In this document: positions 59,650 through 64,000 of the stretch, piece after piece | How the letters are laid out: each line of letters begins with the position of its first letter | Numbering within the stretch: the stretch's first letter is position 1 | Source: SIG672 sp045580325 | GTDB taxonomy: Bacteria > Bacillota > Clostridia > Oscillospirales > CAG-272 | NCBI GenBank assembly: GCA_045580325.1 | Contig: JAZNNR010000031.1 | Coordinates: 1-64,000 of the forward strand | DNA: 64,000 bases | Reading direction: 5' to 3' | The notes under the pieces: model-generated | What the model was told of the DNA's origin: nothing | Database searches by the model: none | The model's input: the letters and a program-made list of their open reading frames with translations, nothing else | Translations under genes and position numbers: made by a program

Positions 59650-60738
59650 ATGGCAAAGGCACAGACAAAAAAGGAAGCAGCGGCGCATATCGAGGGAGCA
59701 GACGCTAAAAAGCGCGCTCTCGAAACCACACTGCTGCAAATAGAAAAGGATCACGGAAAGGGCGCGGTAATGCGCCTTGGCGAAAGCCCTGAGCTCAGCG
59801 TTACCGCTGTATCTACAGGCTCGCTCACACTCGACCTTGCGCTCGGTATAGGAGGACTTCCCAAGGGAAGAATAATCGAAATATACGGACCCGAGTCCTC
59901 GGGTAAGACCACACTCGCGCTTCACTGTGTGGCAGAGGTTCAGAAAAAGGGCGGAATTGCGGCATATATTGACGTGGAAAACGCTCTTGACCCCGTGTAT
60001 GCGGCAGCCCTCGGAATTGAAACGAACGAGCTTCTCGTTTCACAGCCCGACAGCGCGGAGCAGGCTCTCGATATTACTGAAGCGTTCGTGCGCTCGGGCG
60101 CGGTTGACATCGTTGTTATCGACTCTGTTGCGGCTCTCGTTCCTCAGCAGGAGGTCGATGCCGAAATGGGATCCTCGCAGGTCGCAGTACAGGCAAGACT
60201 TATGTCGCAGGCGCTGCGTAAGCTGACAAGCTCGATATCGAAGACGAACTGTATCGTTATATTTATCAATCAGCTCAGAATGAAGGTCGGAGTAATGTAC
60301 GGCAATCCCGAAACGACTCCGGGCGGAAACGCGCTTAAATATTATGCGTCGGTAAGAATCGACGTGCGACGCACTGAAACGCTCAAGAGCGGTAGCGAGC
60401 TTTACGGTAACCGCACACGCTGCAAGGTCGTAAAGAACAAGGTTGCATCTCCCTTCAAGACCGCAGAATTTGACATTATCTACGGAAAGGGCATATCCAA
60501 GGTCGGTGAGGTTCTTGACATCGGCGCCGATATGGGAATAATCGAAAAGAGCGGAGCTTGGTTCTCTTATAACGGCGAGCGTATCGCGCAGGGAAGAGAA
60601 AAGGCGAGAATTTATCTCGAAGAAAATCCCGACGTTATGGCAGAAATTGAGGAAAAGATCAGAAATGCGGGCGATGAAGCTATCGCGGCAGGCGGCGACG
60701 ATCTCCTCCTCGACGACGCTGATTTTGAGTTAGAATAA
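59650..60738 (+). CDS. recA: Recombinase RecA
   Basis: 362 residues, strand exchange protein and co-protease of LexA. Walker A GPESSGKTT (80-88), ALDPVYAAALGI, Walker B DIVVIDSVAALVPQ, and loop-2 region NQLRMKVGVMYGNPETTPGGNALKYYASVR. Acidic C-terminus DDLLLDDADFELE. AAAGGAGAAGCT precedes the ATG. No clear SOS box was recognised in the 75 bases upstream. Its position next to gyrA is uncommon; recA is usually far from the origin. Confidence 0.97.
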   Translation: MAKAQTKKEAAAHIEGADAKKRALETTLLQIEKDHGKGAVMRLGESPELSVTAVSTGSLTLDLALGIGGLPKGRIIEIYGPESSGKTTLALHCVAEVQKKGGIAAYIDVENALDPVYAAALGIETNELLVSQPDSAEQALDITEAFVRSGAVDIVVIDSVAALVPQQEVDAEMGSSQVAVQARLMSQALRKLTSSISKTNCIVIFINQLRMKVGVMYGNPETTPGGNALKYYASVRIDVRRTETLKSGSELYGNRTRCKVVKNKVASPFKTAEFDIIYGKGISKVGEVLDIGADMGIIEKSGAWFSYNGERIAQGREKARIYLEENPDVMAEIEEKIRNAGDEAIAAGGDDLLLDDADFELE

Positions 60739-60817
60739 CCCTTAGGGCTTTGCCCTAAGAACCCACCAAGAACCTTTTTGAAAAAAGGTTCTTGGAACTC
60801 CAAAAACTTTACTGAAA
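60739..60817. repeat. Hairpin intergenic repeat (family H), copy 8, after recA
   Basis: CTTAGGGCTTTGCCCTAAG hairpin, AACCCACC, stem AAGAACCTTTTT / AAAAAGGTTCTT, then CCAAAAACTTTACTGAAAG. Same orientation as copy 1 after proA. It starts one base after the recA stop codon. Confidence 0.85.
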
Positions 60818-60830
60818 GGGAAATAAATAA

Positions 60831-60864
60831 TAAAACCTCAGATTTTATAGTCTGAGGTTTTTAT
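60831..60864 (+). terminator. Intrinsic terminator downstream of recA
   Basis: Stem AAACCTCAGA / TCTGAGGTTT with an 8-base loop and a TTTTT tail. Confidence 0.87.
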
Positions 60865-60894
60865 TTTGCGGGTTACGCTGTACGAGGCTCTCCG

Positions 60895-61110
60895 TATAAA
60901 ACAAACGGTAACCACCCCGCCGCGTTTCCTCGCGGCGCGAGCAAACCCGACCGTAGAGGTTGGGAGGTTTTGCGGAGAGGGATGGGAGTTCTTAGGGAAG
61001 GGATGCGTCCCTTCCCAGAAGCCGCTCTTTGCTTCATTTCTGTCGGCACAGAAATGAAGAGAAAAAAGAAACAAACGCGTTTTCGGTATGTTCGTACTGC
61101 ACTAAGCCTT
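60895..61110 (-). repeat. 210-bp inverted repeat, right arm (after recA)
   Basis: Reverse complement of 51079-51292: same nested palindromes (CCGCGTTTCCTCGCGG, GGGAAGGGATGCGTCCCTTCCC, TTTCTGTCGGCACAGAAA). Short frames crossing it are not genes. With copy 8 and two terminators it explains the gap 60739-61184. Confidence 0.88.
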
Positions 61111-61121
61111 ATTTTCAACAC

Positions 61122-61160
61122 AAAAAACTCCAAAGAGCATTATTTCTACTCTTTGGAGTT
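61122..61160 (-). terminator. Terminator of the ABC transporter gene
   Basis: On the minus strand, a perfect 12-bp stem AACTCCAAAGAG / CTCTTTGGAGTT with an 11-base loop and a T tract, 25 bases after the transporter stop. Confidence 0.9.
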
Positions 61161-61184
61161 TAATTTGTTTAATTTTGCCGTAAA

Positions 61185-64000
61185 TTATTCAGTTCTCAGC
61201 GCAACCACAGGGTCCTTCTTTGCGGCACTTCTCGAGGGGATAATTCCCGAGAAAAGTGTAAGAAGTACGCTGATTACAACAAGAACGATCGCTGCCTGCC
61301 AGGGAAGAACCGCGCGGAGATTTTCAATTCCCGTAAGAGCACGCAGGATAATATTTATCGGTATGCAGAGCAGATAGGTTACAAGCACTCCGAGGAATCC
61401 CGAAGCGAAGCCGACTATCATAGTTTCCGCGTTGAACATACCCGAAACGTCGCGCTTCGACGCACCGATAGCACGCAGGATACCGATCTCCTTCGTTCTT
61501 TCCTGTACCGAGATAAGCGTGATAACGCCTATCATTATCGAGGAAACGATAAGAGAAATAGCCACGAATGCTATAAGAACGTAGGTTATTGCGTTGATTA
61601 TGGTAGTTACTGAGGACATCATAATGCCGACCACGTCGGTATATTCGATCTTGTCTGCTTCTTTAACCGAGCCGTTATAATCTGCGATAAACTTTTCAAT
61701 AGCGTCTTTGGATTCAAAATCCTTCGCGTAGAAGTTTATCGATGCAGGGAGTGCCGATTCTATGGCATCAAGCTCGTCAAGCACGCTTTCGAAGGTCGCG
61801 TCGATCTGAGGAGCCATATTGTAAAGAGTTTCTTCGATCATAATGAAGTTCTCGTCCTCTGCACTGAGAGTGCCGAGAATACTTACGAAGATCTCCTCGG
61901 TTACCTCCAGCTCGAGCATCATAGCGGTCATACTGTCATATATTTGGCTCATAACTGCGTCACCCGCGAGAGAGGTAAGCCCCTTGACGGGAACAGGCAT
62001 ATACTCATTTGCCTCGATACCGACAAGCGCGGTATAAATGTGCGCCATATCGAGAGAGGGGAGAAGCATAATGAAATTGTCCGCAGTTACGGTAATTTTA
62101 TTTTCAGTCATCCCGCTTATCACCGTAAAGAGAGCCGCTGTACCGAAAGGATCGTTAAGTGCCGCAGCGTCAATAATCGACGTCAGTATCGCCGCCTGAC
62201 TTTCGGCAGGCATAAGCATAAACATACCCGCAAAGTTGTCCTTAGTTACCTTAAGCTGCTCGGAAAGCTCGGGGTTTGTCTTGATCATTTCGGTCATATA
62301 CGCATAGAACTGATCCATTGTCGCGCCGTCGATCTTGCCGATAAGCTCGCTTATATTTTCGGGGGTATAGTGAGTTCTTTCAAACGAAAGACCTGTAAGC
62401 ACATTGACTGTCGGTGTTTCCTTTTGCTGCAGGATCACCTCGCTCTTGCCCGTTTCTTCAAGTATATAATCGGTGAGAGCCTTGGTATATCCGACTGCGC
62501 CTGCAATCGAGGTTGCCGTCGCGCCTTCCTTCGGGCGAATGATACCCGAGATCTTAAGCTCAACGCCGCGATCCTTTACAAATGACGCTTGATCGTAGCC
62601 GGGGAGCTTGCGAAGATCCTTCCAAACGCTGTACGTATTGTTTTCGTAGGTATATGGGGGAAGGTCGCTCTTTGCGTAAAATTCAGAAGAAAGAAGCAGT
62701 CTGAACTTCATATTGAGGAAGAAATCGAAGTCGTAAGGCTCCATAGGCGTGGAGTCATATTCGCCGTTTGTCATAAGATCCTTCATTATTTCCTCAAGAT
62801 CGTCGTGAGGAAGCACGCCGAGCATATAAAGTGTCATCTTGCTTATAGAGTTGTTGGAGTTTACTACGAGTACGACCTCGTTTGCCTCGGACGGCCAAGC
62901 GCCTGCAACGACCTCGTACTGCTGATCAAGGAGAGTCTGGTTATTTATCATCTCGGAAAAAACGTCCATTCCGCCTGACATAGCCGCCATTTCGGAAAAT
63001 CCCGAAAAGGCTTCGCCCATATTTTCAAGCATGGTTTCCATTCCGACCTCTACCGTGCCGTCTGCATTGAAGATATGCATATCGTAGTCATACGTGTACT
63101 GCACGTCGCTGACGTAGTCCTTTATTTTGTCGTAGTTCTTGTCGAGATATTTTTTAAACGCTTCGAGATTGTTGTCTACCGTTGACGCCATCGCCTGCAT
63201 CATAGTACCCAGCGAGTCGTCGACGTGGATCTTGTTCGTATCCTTGTAGTCGTTTGCGTCAGAAACGCTCGTCATTGCCGAGAGCATAGCTGACATATTT
63301 TGTGTTTCCTTCAGTATGGAAAGGGGGTAGGCGGAAAGAGTATCCTCCTGCACCGTGTCGATAAATGCGGTAACGCCCTGCGAAACCGCGAGAATGAGCG
63401 CGATACCGATGATACCGATGCTTCCCGCAAATGAGGTGAGTATCGTGCGCGCACGCTTTGTCATAAGGTTATTGAACGAGAGCGAGAGTGCCGTCCAGAA
63501 GGACATCGAGGGCTTGCGCTCCTTCTTTTTAGCTTTTTTAGGAGCTTTTTCTTCTTTTTTCTCGTTTTCTTGAAGCTCTTTTGCGTTATACGGAGCGGCA
63601 GGGTCGAAGGGTGCGGAGTCGCTCACTACAGCGCCGTCGCGCAGACGGACGATCCTCGTCGAATACTGTTCTGCAAGCTCGGGGTTATGGGTTACCATAA
63701 TAACGAGGCGTTTTTCGGCAACTTTCTTAAGGATCTCCATTATCTGAACGCTCGTTACGCTGTCAAGAGCGCCTGTCGGCTCGTCCGCGAGAAGAATATC
63801 GGGATCGTTTACAAGCGCACGCGCGATAGCAACTCGCTGCATCTGTCCGCCCGACATCTGATTTGGCTTTTTACCAAGCTGATTGCCGAGTCCGACCATT
63901 TCGAGAGCTTCCTTTGCGCGTTTTCTGCGCTCGTGCTTGGAAACGCCCGAAAGTGTGAGCGCAAGCTCTACGTTGGAAAGCACGCTCTGATGCGGGATAA
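61185..64000 (-). CDS. MacB-like ABC transporter, ATPase and FtsX-type permease fused (5' end missing)
   Basis: At least 938 residues, open at the window edge (frame reads IPHQSV before the GTG at 63983), so the Walker A part lies outside. The ATPase end shows the signature LSGGQ-type MSGGQMQRVAIARAL, Walker B ILLADEPTGALD and the H-loop VTHN. A charged linker (EKKEEKAPKKAKKKERK) leads to a first TM (TSFAGSIGIIGIALILAVS), a very large extracellular domain (about 230-790), and an FtsX core with three TMs at the C-terminus (QERTKEIGILRAIGASKRDVSGMF). It likely exports a peptide or lipid or couples ATP to surface proteins; substrate unknown. Confidence 0.9.
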   Translation of the reverse strand, partial: IPHQSVLSNVELALTLSGVSKHERRKRAKEALEMVGLGNQLGKKPNQMSGGQMQRVAIARALVNDPDILLADEPTGALDSVTSVQIMEILKKVAEKRLVIMVTHNPELAEQYSTRIVRLRDGAVVSDSAPFDPAAPYNAKELQENEKKEEKAPKKAKKKERKPSMSFWTALSLSFNNLMTKRARTILTSFAGSIGIIGIALILAVSQGVTAFIDTVQEDTLSAYPLSILKETQNMSAMLSAMTSVSDANDYKDTNKIHVDDSLGTMMQAMASTVDNNLEAFKKYLDKNYDKIKDYVSDVQYTYDYDMHIFNADGTVEVGMETMLENMGEAFSGFSEMAAMSGGMDVFSEMINNQTLLDQQYEVVAGAWPSEANEVVLVVNSNNSISKMTLYMLGVLPHDDLEEIMKDLMTNGEYDSTPMEPYDFDFFLNMKFRLLLSSEFYAKSDLPPYTYENNTYSVWKDLRKLPGYDQASFVKDRGVELKISGIIRPKEGATATSIAGAVGYTKALTDYILEETGKSEVILQQKETPTVNVLTGLSFERTHYTPENISELIGKIDGATMDQFYAYMTEMIKTNPELSEQLKVTKDNFAGMFMLMPAESQAAILTSIIDAAALNDPFGTAALFTVISGMTENKITVTADNFIMLLPSLDMAHIYTALVGIEANEYMPVPVKGLTSLAGDAVMSQIYDSMTAMMLELEVTEEIFVSILGTLSAEDENFIMIEETLYNMAPQIDATFESVLDELDAIESALPASINFYAKDFESKDAIEKFIADYNGSVKEADKIEYTDVVGIMMSSVTTIINAITYVLIAFVAISLIVSSIMIGVITLISVQERTKEIGILRAIGASKRDVSGMFNAETMIVGFASGFLGVLVTYLLCIPINIILRALTGIENLRAVLPWQAAIVLVVISVLLTLFSGIIPSRSAAKKDPVVALRTE

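Noticed and set aside
60866..61377. Short frames within the inverted 210-bp element and downstream
   Set aside because: Palindromic repeat DNA on both strands is open by composition; no start signals or conserved product.
1..64000. CRISPR array
   Set aside because: No run of regularly spaced identical 25-40 bp repeats was seen; repeats present are dispersed hairpins or a two-unit tandem.

Overview
This window is the replication-origin neighbourhood of a low-to-mid GC Bacillota chromosome, most likely an uncultured anaerobic member of the Clostridia from a gut or rumen-like habitat. Three things point there. The gene order rpmH-rnpA-yidD-yidC-jag sits next to dnaA-dnaN-recF-gyrB-gyrA. A noc-parA-parB cluster carries two perfect parS sites of the Firmicutes type. 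An oxygen-sensitive 2-oxoacid:ferredoxin oxidoreductase occurs alongside many carbohydrate-active enzymes and small lipoproteins. The exact genus cannot be read from the sequence.

Layout. 1-2.5 kb: a four-subunit 2-oxoacid:ferredoxin oxidoreductase operon, first subunit cut by the window edge. 2.6-4.2 kb: cardiolipin synthase. 4.4-7.3 kb: noc-like parB, parS sites, parA, parB. 7.3-11 kb: serS, a GH123/DUF4091 enzyme and an unusually long mscL. 11-16.4 kb: three tandem sialidase-fold lipoproteins. 16.5-20.4 kb: a peptidase C26 amidotransferase and the proline genes proB, proA, proC. 20.5-24.8 kb (minus strand): a single-chain type IIG/MmeI-like restriction-modification enzyme and cysS. 25.1-29.3 kb: a HAD phosphatase, an amidohydrolase and a GH95 fucosidase-like enzyme. 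29.5-31.5 kb (minus strand): a HIT protein, a RAYT transposase carrying palindromic repeats inside its own gene, and a lipid kinase. 31.7-38.7 kb: tRNA-Trp followed by duplicated copies of its 3' end and an accessory island of single genes with near-identical promoters, ending in a MORN-repeat protein. 38.8-45 kb (minus strand): a DUF4838 protein, metA, metY and a cohesin-domain surface protein. 45.1-48.5 kb: a small membrane protein, then jag, yidC, yidD, rnpA and rpmH on the minus strand. 48.9-61 kb: dnaA, remB, oriC, dnaN, recF, gyrB, gyrA, a lipoprotein and recA. 61.2-64 kb (minus strand): a MacB-like ABC transporter cut by the window edge.

oriC is placed between remB and dnaN (about 50.72-51.0 kb). 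It has DnaA boxes, a run of DnaA-trios and an AT-rich unwinding stretch in the order described for Bacillus. A second DnaA-box group overlaps the dnaA promoter, and a third, unexpected cluster lies between gyrB and gyrA. Genes flanking the origin are mostly co-directional with replication, but most genes from 1 to 20 kb point toward the origin.

The most unusual material is non-coding. (1) A family of intergenic hairpin repeats has stem sequences that differ from copy to copy while pairing is kept; most copies are around the origin. (2) A roughly 210-bp element occurs as an inverted pair flanking dnaN-recA. (3) Degenerate copies of the tRNA-Trp 3' end, plus a repeated promoter/tail module, surround a set of unknown genes. 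(4) An inverted pair of 19-bp palindromes lies within the RAYT coding sequence. No CRISPR array, complete insertion sequence or prophage was seen.
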